This document shows, in pieces, positions 1 through 10,429 of a stretch of DNA of 64,000 nt. The stretch's first letter is position 1. The number at the start of each line of letters is the position of its first letter. Made by a program: the position numbers and the translations under genes. Location of the stretch: NCBI GenBank assembly GCA_037954235.1, contig JBBMOA010000006.1, forward strand, positions 26,049,541-26,113,540. The letters are read 5' to 3'. The notes under the pieces are model-generated. The model saw only the letters and a list, made by a program, of their open reading frames with translations, did no database searches and was not told where the DNA came from. The stretch is from Aulostomus chinensis (Eukaryota > Chordata > Actinopteri > Syngnathiformes > Aulostomidae).

Positions 1-60
1 GTAGCAAAACCCGAAACTGTCAGAGAGTCAGACACTCTCGCCCTGTTGCATGCACACAAT

Positions 61-131
61 CTCTCCTCTCCTTACTCTCCTCTCCTCTCCTCTCCTCTCC
101 TCTCCTCTCCTCTCCTCTCCTCTCTTTTCTC
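61..131. repeat. Pentanucleotide TCTCC array
   Basis: About ten nearly perfect TCTCC units run from 75 to 124 and are flanked by related CT-rich sequence. One strand is pure pyrimidine, so the tract could form triplex DNA. No gene is seen around it. Confidence 0.95.
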
Positions 132-554
132 ACAGCCCTCCCTGCATGGGCATGAGGCATGCAGCTCTGGAGCGATCGATAGCTAGTTAGCACAAATCAC
201 GGCTCCTGACAGTTTTTCATTTGAGTGCTTCAGACAGCAAAGATGAAAAAATGGTGGAGGTGTATTTGGGAGGGGTTGGGGGGGGGGGTTTGAGATTGAA
301 TCTGATGCTGGGGCTACACAGAGGGGAGCGAAATAACATAATAATTTAAGATAAGTCATAGCCCACAGTGTAGTTCCATAGGAGGCAACATCCCACAGGC
401 TTTTTACTGCAAAAATATCCACCTCAACCAGTCAGTCCAGTTTGAAGTCGTCATTCCTGTGAAAGAAAGAAAGAGAAAAAAGTCACTTGGTAGTTTTGTT
501 ACTTAAAAACAGACCACTTGTTTAGCTCATTACCTCTGACGATAAATCTGCAAA

Positions 555-616
555 CATATATGTATATATACATATATTATATATATGTGTATATATATAT
601 ATACATATATTATATA

Positions 617-677
<61 letters not shown>

Positions 678-687
678 GTATGTATAA
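555..687. repeat. TA/TG compound microsatellite
   Basis: Alternating TA with interspersed TG and CATA units; the longest pure TA block is at about 630-670. Such AT-alternating DNA is flexible and prone to cruciform formation and length change. Confidence 0.95.
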
Positions 688-1327
688 AATCAATTTTAGA
701 AGGATTTAATTGATCCATCTATTTACAGCGGCTGACTTATTTCCATTTAGAACAGTAGATTACATTTAACAAAAAAGTATCAGATGACGTAACATTTTTT
801 TTTGCAGTCCAACTGTTGTGAAATGTATGAATCAAATATGTCAGTTGAGAAAATAGTTTTCTGCATTGGTACATGAAATTCATTTTTATGTACAGTGTCG
901 CCCCCCCCCTCCAAGATGAAATAGAGCTGTTTGTCGTCAGTGTTTAGTTGACAGCTTCAGGTCTATTTTTTTATGTTAGTATTTTTTAAAAATATTATTG
1001 ACATACAGTTCGGCAATAATCAATGATCAATACATTCGTTAAACACTGATATTTTTAAACCTCATTAATAAATATGAAAATGTAGAAGTTGTTATAAAAT
1101 TGAAATGTAAGAGATCTAATGTTTTCTGATTTAATTTTTTTTTATCTACGTCTGTTTTAGATGATTTTGAAACTTAGTTTTAGTGTTTCTTTTGGGTGGA
1201 AGGTCTGTCGTCAGATAACAAATGAATGTTTTTGTGATTGTGTGTTCTCGCTCTTTCATGGACTTTCAGGATGTTAACATGAGGCAATACTGTTATTGCA
1301 GAGGAGTTTCCCTCAGCTGATAGCAGC

Positions 1328-1342
1328 GGGGGGGGGGGGGGG
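1328..1342. repeat. Poly-G run, 15 bases
   Basis: Uninterrupted G run directly visible. It is one of many G or C homopolymers of ten or more bases in the window. Confidence 0.95.
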
Positions 1343-2416
1343 CAAGGGTCAGTCAGGTTGTGTATCATGAATTTTCTCTTTTTTGAGTGCAGCTTCCCTG
1401 AAACTGCTCAGTTTGATGTTTGAAGCCCACTCCTGCTAATTTGGTTGCCAGGTGTGTTTGTGTCAGAGCTGCAGCAACTCATCTGATTTGAAGTGTAGAA
1501 ATTCACCAACGCTCTCTAGTTAACTTCTGAGTTTTTACATATGCAGAAAACAAACTCAAATGTGTCTATTTGCAGAGGAGCTGTGAGGAGACGGTTGTGC
1601 GCTGCAGGATTGGCCCCCATTTTGGAACCCATATTTGGCCCCCTTTTTCCTGTGACAGCAAGTTTTTTACAGAAGCGCAGTTGTACTTGCCACTGGAAAT
1701 GATGGTGTGCTGTAGTACAGCATCTCATGCTCCCGAGGATGGAAGGAGTTGAGGTGTTCATAAGTAACTCTCCCCTCTACAGTGTCAGTTAATATTATTT
1801 CCCCCCCTTTTCACAAAAAAAACGTCTCCTACGCTCTTCCTCTTCCCTTCTCGTCTCTTCTGACCGTTCATTTGGGAACTCGTGCAAAGTCGTGATAACA
1901 GGCAAGCAGCAGGCGTAGGAAGTGATTCAGTTATTTTTATGTTCACTGTTTTTTTGCCACACACTCTCTTTTCTTCTTCTTTAGCGCAGTTAAAATACTT
2001 CACAGTTGACCTTATGGAATAGTTTCACTCTTCACTCTGAGTAATAAGTCCTTAAACAGCTCTGATAATGATCAAATCTCTGTCGGTCTGACTTTGACAG
2101 GTTTGAAAAGAGGGAACTTGCATCTTACAATAGCTGCTAGAAAGCACTTTAATCCACAGAAAGAACCGTATTGATATTCCACCATAGAGAACAATCCTGT
2201 GAGACTACCTGCCTTTGACATTTCAGTGCGATAACAACCCCACAAATCACACCGGTAATTTCTATTTCCTTTTTCTAAAAAAAGAAGAAAGTGATTGGCA
2301 CATGCTTGCATGTGGAAAAAAACAGCTCGGGGCAGTCCATGTTCTTTACCTGTCATTACAAGGTGTTTCATATTGACTTTTTCGACAACACACATCCATA
2401 AAGCTTGTCTCTCTCT

Positions 2417-2424
2417 CACACACA

Positions 2425-2495
<71 letters not shown>
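2417..2495. repeat. CA microsatellite
   Basis: About 36 CA units, one ACTC interruption at the start and a GCACAC end. It gives rise to spurious Thr-His and Cys-Val open frames. Confidence 0.97.
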
Positions 2496-2769
2496 CTCTG
2501 TACTGCAGGAGGCTAATGATAATCATTATGATAATAATCGCAATTAGTCTTGGTTATATTGCTTCCAAAACTCATAATTCCTCCTCAGGTAAGTTGACTT
2601 AGTTATTGACAGGTCCATCAGGGCTAAAAAGACAGCTAGTGAACGTCTACGTGGAAATGGTTTTAGCGCCATAAATGCTTTGTGATAGACAAGTGTGTTC
2701 TTCTTTTGAGTAAATGTTCTCTGTTTCGGCCGGGGAAAAAATAAAAACATATTTAAACTTTTTTCCCTC

Positions 2770-2966
2770 CTGCTGTTTGTCTGTCTGTCTGTCAGCAGGA
2801 TTACACAGAAACTAACCAGGCAAATTTTAATGAAACTTGGTGTAGGTGTGTAAAATTGGCTAAGGAGGAACCCATTAAATATTGGGGCAGATCCAATTAA
2901 CTTGGCGAAAAACAGCATGTTTTTACATTCGCCTTGGCGGAGCTGTGCGCTCTACTTCGAGTTCCT
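2770..2966 (+). mobile_element. Dispersed teleost-type repeat, copy A
   Basis: The copy reads from a TGTTTGTCTGTCTGTCTGTC block and GCAGGATTAC through TGAAACTTGGTG and AACCCATTAAAT to GCCTTGGCGGAG and GCGCTCT. The same ordered blocks occur at 46841-47041 (opposite strand) and at 31805-32405 (interrupted), so the family is supported from this window alone. From memory these blocks resemble an abundant non-coding repeat of fish genomes; I do not give a family name. No open frame is carried. The copy is diverged, which implies an old insertion. Confidence 0.7.
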
Positions 2967-3320
2967 TTTTGTTTCCTGCTGTTTCCGAGTCTATGTATTT
3001 GTGCGTCTGTGTGTGTGAGTGTGTGAGTGTGTACGTGCATGCGCACACTGCCGTGCATGTGAGTTTAGGATGAAGGGCAGGTTTGTAGACACTGTAACTT
3101 GATAGTGTGGATTTGTCAGCTGTAGACATAAAGTTTGATTTATTTCGACTCGGTGTCAGACTCCCAGCTTCACCCCCCGATCTCAGGTGTCTTGCTCACT
3201 GCAACACACTCACTTAAATCTAATGTGCTGAAAATATTTAAGAGTATTTACTTGACCTGTAAATACTGTTGGACTGAAAACACCTTCCCTGTGTGTAAAG
3301 TGTTGAGAATTTAAAACTGC

Positions 3321-3354
3321 GTGTGTGTGAGTGTGTGTGTGTGTGTGTGTGTGA
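3321..3354. repeat. GT microsatellite
   Basis: About 16 GT units with one GA interruption, in a probable intron. Confidence 0.95.
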
Positions 3355-3647
3355 GAGACGGTGAGCTACAGTGACAGTAGAAGGAAGCTTCTTAAAGGAG
3401 CTTGCTTGTGACTGATGAAGGGACAAAGAGAGGAATAAAGGTGTCAGGCCTTTTGGTTGTTGGATTTTTTATTTTTATGGGGGGGGTTTGCAGCTCATCC
3501 AGCATTTTGTTTTCCCGTGGGAGATGGGTGTGAGAATAAAATAAAACTTGCCTCAGCATGTGGTAAATATTCTCCCTGGATGGAGCCGGGAATGGGATGG
3601 TGAATTTATCTAGAAGAATGAGTAGCTCCAAATCTCTGATAGTGGAT

Positions 3648-3650
<3 letters not shown>

Positions 3651-3725
<75 letters not shown>
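3651..3725. repeat. GT microsatellite
   Basis: About 37 uninterrupted TG units, a pure array likely to be length-polymorphic. It lies in the probable intron ahead of the candidate exon at 4373. Confidence 0.97.
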
Positions 3726-3726
<1 letters not shown>

Positions 3727-4372
3727 ATGTGCTTCTGAATACTGGTACAAATACACTAGTTTGGTTCAAAGCTCCTGGAAAGGTGTCTTGGCTTTTTGTG
3801 TTGCACCTTTTAAAAGGTGTGTTTCAGCTTTCCGGAGGTGTAGCTGTTGTCACTTTGCCAGTAGCGGTCATGTTATTCGTTATGCAGGTAGTTGTCAGGT
3901 GCCTTTAATTTGTTTGAGGAACTGACAAATGAGTTATGACACTGGAGCTGTTTCACTAGTCGACTCATAAAGTGAGAGAGGACAGATAGAGAAAGTTGTT
4001 AAGTGGCTATCTGATTTTTTTTTTTTTTTTTGCATTTATAAAAATATTTTAAAAAATGAATGTTTACCTGATTAAAGAATAAATCTGCTACACTCACCAC
4101 AAGTTCATTTTTTAAATTAGTTAACATTAATATTATAAGTATGCCCCCCCTCGATTATTATACAGCAGAAAAAGAAACATTTCTCAATGTCGCTTTTAGA
4201 ATTAAACATATTAAATGATTGTGATTAAAGTTAGATAGCCAAACTTTTGATGAGTACCTGGAACCTAAATTTCTAAATATGCACACTATTGTTTTTTTTT
4301 GTTTTTTTTAAAATCCAATTCAAATAAACTTGAAGTTTTTTGGTGTTTTTGTTTGTGGTTGACCTTCTCCAG

Positions 4373-4485
4373 GAAGGTGACAGTGTAGATGTTTGCTGCA
4401 GTGTGCTGAAACAAAATAGAGACAGTGAAGTAGATCAATACGTCAGTGACTTGGATGACATACTGGACAGGTCCGAGACATGGCT
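4373..4485 (+). CDS. Candidate internal coding exon, unidentified gene
   Basis: An open frame of 37 codons starts right after an acceptor ending CTTCTCCAG (AG at 4371-4372). It ends at a near-ideal donor GTGAGT at 4486. The other two frames hit stops within 15 bases, so only phase 0 works. The peptide begins EGDSVDVCCSVLK, continues acidic (SDLDDILDRSETW) and ends with two bases of a Leu codon. If the donor were not used, TGA at 4487-4489 would follow at once. The next candidate exon at 4727 completes the Leu codon and stays open. I do not recognise the family. Its exit phase (2) does not fit the entry phase (1) of the last exon at 8640. Chance open frame remains possible. Confidence 0.38.
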
Positions 4486-4568
4486 GTGAGTTATGAAGGA
4501 GGCACTAAATCACTTCCTATGTCCTGATTTGTGTCTGGTTTCCTGAGCACTTCTTGTGGCCCGAGGGG

Positions 4569-4600
4569 TGTGTGTGTATGTGTGTGTGTGTGTGTGTGTG
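4569..4600. repeat. GT microsatellite in a short intron
   Basis: About 15 TG units with one TA interruption, inside the 241-base interval between the two candidate exons. Confidence 0.95.
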
Positions 4601-4726
4601 AGTGCGTTTTGAGGGGATGGGAAAGGGTGTGTTGTTGGAGAGGGAAGGTAACAAATGCTGAGGGCAAAGCCTGCCTGGGCAAGTTTTTTTTTTTTTCCTC
4701 TTTTCTTTTCTTCCTTTATGTTGCAG

Positions 4727-4831
4727 GCCAGAGAACAGAGAGGAAATTCAAACCAAAATAACCCCTGTGCCCTGGCCTGAGAAATGTGCCCCCCTGGTCC
4801 CTGCAGATATCCTCCCTGCTCTGAGGGAAAG
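4727..4831 (+). CDS. Candidate internal coding exon, unidentified gene
   Basis: The segment follows a strong polypyrimidine tract (about 4685-4720) and a TTGCAG acceptor. Read in the phase left by the exon at 4373 it is fully open: PENREEIQTKITPVPW, then PEKCAPLVPADILPALRE. The donor at 4832 (AAAG then GTCACA) is weak. If it is skipped the frame runs to TAA at 4878-4880, so this could instead be a terminal exon of a shorter isoform. No canonical AATAAA was seen before 8640 to support that. Length is 105 bases, so the phase stays at 2. I do not recognise the protein. Support is the acceptor plus frame continuity over 72 codons in two pieces. Confidence 0.36.
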
Positions 4832-5400
4832 GTCACAGTTTGGGAGTTTGTGGGGGGAGTTGAAGGGAACCTCCTTCTAACCCGAGTGCACGGGAGGCGT
4901 CATTAAGACTTGCTTGAATATACAGTACCTGGGCTTCAGGATATGATTTGATTTCCTATTAATTACTGCTGGTTATATTTCCACTTGGATAACCTGACAT
5001 TTCTATGACTGCTGTGATTTTTTCTCCAGTTCTCCTCCTGTGGAGTTTTATTTTATCACTTGAAATGAGACTTTTCTTGCGGATAGTGACGGACGTTTTG
5101 TGCTGACAAAGACGGACTCCTCACACAAGGCCGGAGTGCTAGTTGTTATGCTAAAGGAATCTGACCTGATGTCACGCACTGTCATAGGAGCTGAGACCTT
5201 TGGGTGTTTTTGTCAGTGAGCGGAGCCTTCTGATTGGGCTGCTTGGTGTTCAGAGAGGATAGGGTCACGGCCCCGGGAGCATAAGGTCAAAGGTGAAGTG
5301 TCGTCATGGAAGTAGAGCTTGGGATAGATAGGGCAGAAGCTTGCCACATGAGGTTCTGGAGCCTGGGAAATCAATGTGACAGCTTTGAGGAACTGGCAGC

Positions 5401-5438
5401 AAAAAAAAAAAAAAAAAAAAAAGAAAGAAAAAAAGAAA
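5401..5438. repeat. A-rich tract
   Basis: Twenty-two consecutive A residues followed by GAAA units. It could be a retroposon tail, but no SINE or LINE body is recognised before it. Confidence 0.9.
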
Positions 5439-5793
5439 TTTTAAACCCTCTCAAACACACTTTTTCTTTTGTCATTAAAAAATAGATTTCTTGTGTTACT
5501 TTTCTTTTTTTTTGCAGATAGTCAAAATACACATGTCAACTTCAAAGGTTCTAGCTTTTAGTATTAATTGAAAAAATACTGTAAAACACATTATTAAATT
5601 GCTAGAAAATAGAGTCTCCGAGCAGCCGTTGTTTACCACCTCGCACTGCTTCGAGTGTGTCGAGTGTGTGTGGTGTGACATGTAAACTCGTGTCAGGCCG
5701 TCAGCTCCCAGACACATTGGTGTCATCCAGACAACCAGAGCTGTGCCGTCATGGCATCCGAAGCTCTGCTCATCTTTGTAAATCGTCTCTGGC

Positions 5794-5824
<31 letters not shown>

Positions 5825-5836
5825 GTGTGTGTGTGT
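5794..5836. repeat. GT microsatellite
   Basis: About 20 TG units with an AAG interruption near 5823. Confidence 0.95.
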
Positions 5837-8639
5837 AGATGCCTCTACCGTTTGTGTATGTGTGTGGGGGTATCATCATCACTATTACAAATGCCACACT
5901 GGGGGCGGAGGAGGGTGAAAGATATAACGATATAAGTGCATCACATTAAATTGTGTATTTACGTAACACATCACTGTGGTAATCTCCTCTGTCTGTAATG
6001 TGGTTAAGGATATTTAGGTGTTGGTGGCTCGGCGCAGCTGCTGTTGCTCTTCTCTTTTTATTAGGTATTTTCCCCCTCTCTTGTTGATGCTAAGCGCTTG
6101 TTCCCCTCAGATGAATAGGCTATTATTGAGATATTACCATGGATATGAATCCTGTGTTAGTCAGTGAAAAGCCATAACAAGATAGATCATATTGAAAAAA
6201 AAAAGAAGAAGATATTTCCCTGCTTGTAAAATGTCACGGTGATTTGGGATTTAGACTTGTGTGATGTAGAATTTCACACTGTCGTTTCCACTTTTGAACG
6301 AACACGCTGCCATGGATAATGCTTTCAATTTAAGTGCAGTGTCTTGATTTTTCCATAAAAATCACATGCGTTGAATCCCCTTCAGCTAATTTATAATACT
6401 GGGTATTATATTTTAATCCCGTAGAGGTCAAGTGTTTGGCTTGCTTTGGTAGCTTTTCAATGTGCTGTTAATTGAAAAGTGCATTGAAACAAGTAGCAAT
6501 CGAGTAGGACAAAAAAGTGTTCGCTTTCATGGCAAAATAATCTTTTTAGTTTAAAGAAAAGAAAAAGAAAACCTGTCATAACCTGGAAATATAACATTTG
6601 ATATTTTTGAGGAAGAAGAGAGAGTTATCAGGACTGTAATCAGACTTCTGTGTATTTTTTTGTCTCCATTCTTGCTGTGCAGCCTCGTGATGTGCCTCAC
6701 TGTGATCGTATGAGTGTGTATGCACATCTATATGTATGCAGGCGTGAGTGTGTGTGTGCAGCAGCTGAGGGGTTGGTGTGGATATGGCAGCGGCAGTAGC
6801 TGGCGTGTTGTGTGTTTTTGGCTGCACATGTTGTCAGTTTGCTGTGTGTCAGCAGTGAGCCAGGGGAACGCTTGGCTGCCTATTCAGGCCGCCGTGGACC
6901 CTGCTGTGCCCAGCTAGCATGAGCTGCTGGCGGGTGCTGGAGGGCACAGCGCCGGGGTGAGGGAGTGTGAGTGGGCTGAGGGAGATGATACTGGCAGGGG
7001 GCTGGGAGCCGCCATGCTGAGGTGTATAACTGGACCCTCTGGCAAATGTTAGATCTTGTCACTGCCACCACCAACACTGCTCTAAATCCTCATTTCTCCA
7101 TCACCCCCTGCACCCTCAGCCCCCTCTTGTCCTTGAGAGAGAGGGAGAGAGAGAAATTTACAGAAGCTGGCAGTCAGAGAGACAAACGAAAAAAGAAACA
7201 ACAGGAGGCTTGGCTGTCTGACCTTTTACCAAATCCCCCACTTTTCCATTCCAGTGGTCGCAGTCCAGACAGGCTGGGGGGCAGCCTGCCTCACTGCCTG
7301 CATGTCTGCCTGCCTCTCTTGGTTGTCCTAGCTGCCTGGCCTGGTCTGCCTTGGCCTTCTCCTCCATTCCTGTGTTTTTTTCTAACACCGTGTCACTGCT
7401 GCCCTGAGGTTTGTGTGAGAAGCGAGGGGGAGATGAAAACAGGAAACAAAGAAATGTTTAAGTAGCAGAGAAATATGAGCTATAAAGTGAGAATAGGGTT
7501 GTGGAGGATACGAGGGTTCCTCTCAAGTGAGCAGCCGACTCACTGCAGTATTGTATGTGTGCCCAGACTGTCGTCTATCACAGCTTCTCCCCTCTCTGAC
7601 ACATGTAACTCAGCTTGTCAGAGCTGTTTTCTGCCTGTCTCTACACCACGTTGTCCCTGCACCTTAAAGCTTTCACAGAGCACTGATCTGTTCCAAGCAT
7701 CCACTCGGAGCAAGGCAGAGCTATGTTTCCTGTGAAAAGGAGATGGGAGAATAATCGGACTGATGTTAGTAAAGGATCCCTAATACCTTCACACACACAT
7801 CCTCTGGGCTCGCTTGGAGGCAAAACCCAAAGCACACCATGCAACACTGGTGTCACAACACATAGCCCGTACGTTACTGCTTTGCTAGCTGCTATGTAGC
7901 TCTCCCTCCTGTTGTATTCTTCCTAACTTTTTCTCATCTCTGCTCCTCCATGCTGCAGTCTGCACTATACTGGCAGATGAGGTGTGACGCCATGCTCTTA
8001 TGTATAGTTTAGCAAGCACTTCTTTTCCTCGTCAGTCTTCCCCTCAACTTAGTTTTTCATGACATGACACAAAGTGATTTTTCTCCATATGTGAGGCATG
8101 CATCGCAGGCGTCAGCAACAGAGTTTTTTTTAATCATGTACAATCAACCTGTATAATGGCTTTCTAGGAGCTTGATGCAACCATTTAATATGAGACGACA
8201 CGTCTCGGTGACACGGGGTCGATACCGTGGCACGGTCATTATAGCAGTAAATTGGGTCAAGAAGGGTTAAAGGCCAGTTTTGTCACTGCACTTTGACCCT
8301 TCTGATCGGGGGTCACACAGGAGCCTTGCACATTTGTACGCCTGCCTGAGGGAAAATGAATGTGTACAGTTGTGTTTTCATGTTTGGCTATCAGGTCTGA
8401 GGAGGAGTGCGAGGAGAGGAGGTCATTTTAACGGGGAGGTTGGAGGGTGTTGAATTCATTTCACAGTGCAGATTTAGAGTGGGATGTGACAATAACACTG
8501 ATTGAATTAAAAGTGGGTGTTTCAAATCTGCCAGTTGCTGAATGTTACTTTTCAGTTTGTTTTTTTCTTTTCTTTTTTTTTTGTGCGTGTGTGTGCGTCC
8601 AGTCTCAATTAACCTTTTCCTCTCTGTGCTTTTCTGCAG

Positions 8640-8851
8640 AATCCGATCTGTCCCAGAACAAGGCTGTAGCCGGGGCCTCTGGGGCTGGAGGAGGTGGGAA
8701 CAGTGGAGGGAACCACCTGCAGTGCCTGTCCGTTCACTGCACAGATGAGCTGGGGGACAGTAAGGGTCGAGGGGGGCCCGTCTCCTCATGGCGCTCTCTC
8801 CACTCTGATATTTCCAACCGATTCGGGACATTTGTGGCGGCACTGACTTGA
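8640..8851 (+). CDS. Terminal coding exon of an unidentified plus-strand gene
   Basis: A textbook acceptor (CTCAATTAAC branch-like region, pyrimidine tract, TTTTCTGCAG) precedes 8640. Of three phases only phase 1 stays open to a natural end, about 70 residues to TGA at 8849-8851; the others stop after 9 and 36 codons. The peptide starts SDLSQNKAVAG, passes a Gly-rich linker (GASGAGGGGNSGGN) and a polar segment (CTDELGDSKGRGG), and ends SDISNRFGTFVAALT. No catalytic motif, zinc finger or membrane segment is visible. It looks like the disordered tail of a larger protein with a short structured or ligand-like end. An AT-rich 3' UTR with three poly(A) signals follows. The upstream exon must supply the first base of a codon completed by AA (Glu, Lys or Gln). 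I could not recognise the family. Confidence 0.68.
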
Positions 8852-8908
8852 ATGCAACGCTGGCCCTGCAGGAAGACGTAATTTAGAAGGAACGCTCCAT
8901 AGACAAAT

Positions 8909-8965
8909 AATGATGATAAAGATTGATGATGAAGATGATGATGATGACGACGACGATGATGATAA
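8909..8965. repeat. GAT/GAC trinucleotide tract in the 3' UTR
   Basis: Imperfect GAT and GAC triplets begin about 60 bases after the stop codon. In one plus frame they would read as an Asp run, but that frame is separate from the coding frame and has no support. Confidence 0.9.
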
Positions 8966-9040
8966 GGTGTCGGTGAGCAACTGCAAGCACCTCTTGCCTG
9001 TTCAGGGAGAGAAAGACATTTATACTCTTAAATGCAAATG

Positions 9041-9138
9041 TACACACACGCACGTCCACACTTGCACACACATAAACACACACACACACACACACACGCA
9101 GGCACACACAGACACACATGCATACACATACACACACC
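9041..9138. repeat. Degenerate CA-rich tract in the 3' UTR
   Basis: CACA blocks are interrupted by CG, AT and AG dinucleotides. This is an ageing microsatellite transcribed as CA-rich RNA if the UTR call is right. CA-rich RNA is a known ligand of hnRNP L, though binding here is only a possibility. Confidence 0.85.
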
Positions 9139-9295
9139 ATGTTTTTTCTGACACATGCAGTCACACTTGAGGACTCTCTCTCACATACTGCTGGACAATA
9201 CAGCGCGGGCTCCTCTCAACCATGCCCACATCTGGAAAACCTCAAATCTATATATATATTTTTTTCCTTTATTTTCTTTTTCTTTTTTGAAGAAA

Positions 9296-9301
9296 AATAA
9301 A
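9296..9301 (+). terminator. Poly(A) signal AATAAA (proximal)
   Basis: Canonical hexamer about 445 bases after the stop codon, preceded by a T-rich stretch. The downstream region is purine-rich rather than GT-rich, so use is uncertain. Confidence 0.4.
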
Positions 9302-9957
9302 GAAATGTCAAAGGATGAGATGGAAAAAGCAGAAGAAACCGAGATATTCAGTTGCCACTGGCTGTGATTGTGTATCAAGAGTTGAGACTTGTGACGCATC
9401 TGATGTGTGACAGTCTTATGATCCTTGTTGCTTGTTACGGCCCGTCTGCTCTCACTTAGCGCTCTAATATCGATATTATCCTTCCAGTTAAAGCAGCTTT
9501 ACTGTTTGTTGCTCTAAATTTGAGCTAAGTTGTATTATTTTTTATCCTTCCACACTCAAATGGGGCCTGCCGGTTCGATAGAAGTGACCTGATTACAGAC
9601 ACAGAGGGTGAATAAGCATGAATGTAACTCTGTTTTGTTTTGTTTTTTTAATATGAACATAATTGTTTGCCTTTTTGTCATTGACTTCATTTGCTGCTGT
9701 TAAAACCATATCATTCTCTTCTCTCGCTCCTCTCCTCTCTTCTCTTGCTCTTTTCTCACCCGTCTCTTGTCTTCTTGCTCTTGTCTTCTTCATCAGCTGC
9801 ACAAGCTCAACCGCTTGCGTACAATTCAGCCAATGGGAACTGAAAGGGAGGATTGTTTAATAAGGGAATTGAAAAAACAAACAAAAAAAACAAACGACTA
9901 TTGCACATGTATAATAAGAGAAAAATTGCTGTGTGTTAGGCAATCTTGTAATCTTTA

Positions 9958-9963
9958 AATAAA
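9958..9963 (+). terminator. Poly(A) signal AATAAA (middle)
   Basis: Canonical hexamer (CTTTAAATAAAGCTTCTG) with TTGAATTTG downstream. It is a plausible alternative cleavage site. Confidence 0.5.
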
Positions 9964-10127
9964 GCTTCTGTTGAATTTGAATTTCTGAAACAATAGATGG
10001 AGGACTGTGACGGCAATGAACTGATTTTTGTTTTTTTGTTTACTTTTTTAAAATAAGTAAAGTGCAGTCGTCTGTTTTCCTGCATATTGTATATATCTGT
10101 ATATGTTTTATTGAGTAACTAAATAAC

Positions 10128-10133
10128 AATAAA
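10128..10133 (+). terminator. Poly(A) signal AATAAA (distal, likely main)
   Basis: Canonical hexamer preceded by TGTATAT and TGTATATG elements, which resemble UGUA sites for cleavage factor I. It is followed within 10-35 bases by a GT-rich element (GGTGGCATTGGTGTTT). This arrangement is the standard vertebrate cleavage site, so transcription probably ends soon after 10,150. Confidence 0.6.
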
Positions 10134-10429
10134 TATGATGTTAAAGGTGGCATTGGTGTTTATTATTCCTTGGAACTCTCAGACGTTATTAGTCACAGCA
10201 GCAAACATTCAATCAAAAATATATGTGCAGTGTCATATACTATACAAAATGTAACACACACTCAGGTTTTATACAGTGGTGTAGTGTGCACCCAGAGGAT
10301 CATCAGTCAATGGAATACGCAGACACTATATTCCAAGTGACAGATATGACAAGGAAGTTGTGAACTGACGCACACGAGCTGACAGCATGCAGGAGCTCTG
10401 TGCCATATTAAAACCAGAAGCAAAAATAT

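Larger units (their letters stand above)
132..4372 (+). other. Upstream or intronic stretch of the plus-strand gene; no exon supported
   Basis: This stretch is AT-rich non-coding sequence with simple repeats: TA/TG at 555-687, a 15-base G run at 1328-1342, CA at 2417-2495, and GT at 3321-3354 and 3651-3725. One dispersed fish-type repeat lies at 2770-2966. Poly-T occurs near 4015-4031. Short open frames after acceptor-like sites at about 801 and 1576 were examined and not accepted. Because supported exons lie downstream on the same strand, the stretch is probably intron, which is an inference. Confidence 0.5.
4832..8639 (+). other. Probable intron before the last coding exon
   Basis: Non-coding by inspection. 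It contains poly-A (5401-5438), a GT array (5794-5836) and diverged GT-rich sequence near 6715-6760. It is CT-rich and GA-rich around 7100-7400. Acceptor-like sites near 5515, 6682, 7243, 7677, 7959 and 8396 were each tested for an exon that would convert phase 2 into phase 1. None gave an open, phase-compatible product; the 53-base candidate at 7678 would create a TAA at the junction. The interval ends in a good branch region (CTCAATTAAC) and pyrimidine tract before 8640. Confidence 0.45.
8852..10150 (+). other. 3' UTR of the plus-strand gene
   Basis: The stretch after the TGA is AT-rich, contains stops in all frames, and carries a GAT/GAC tract, a degenerate CA tract and three AATAAA signals. 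The end near 10,150 is inferred from the last signal at 10128 and a GT-rich region just after it. Its length of about 1.3 kb is ordinary for a vertebrate regulatory or neuronal gene. Confidence 0.6.

Noticed and set aside
518..718. Tyr-Ile repeat open frames on both strands
   Set aside because: Direct translation of a TA/TG microsatellite.
1576..1752. Open frame after a TTTGCAG acceptor (CDSKFFTEAQLYLPLEMMV-type peptide)
   Set aside because: No convincing donor before the TGA, one minus frame is also open, and an internal near-duplicate TTGGCCCCCATTTT/TTTGGCCCCCTTTT block hints at repeat-derived sequence.
7678..7730. 53-base candidate exon that would change phase 2 to phase 1 before the last exon
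   Set aside because: Joining it to 8640 creates a TAA codon at the junction.
7960..7982. 23-base candidate micro-exon with good acceptor and GTGTGA donor
   Set aside because: In the phase required by the upstream candidate exon it contains an in-frame TGA.
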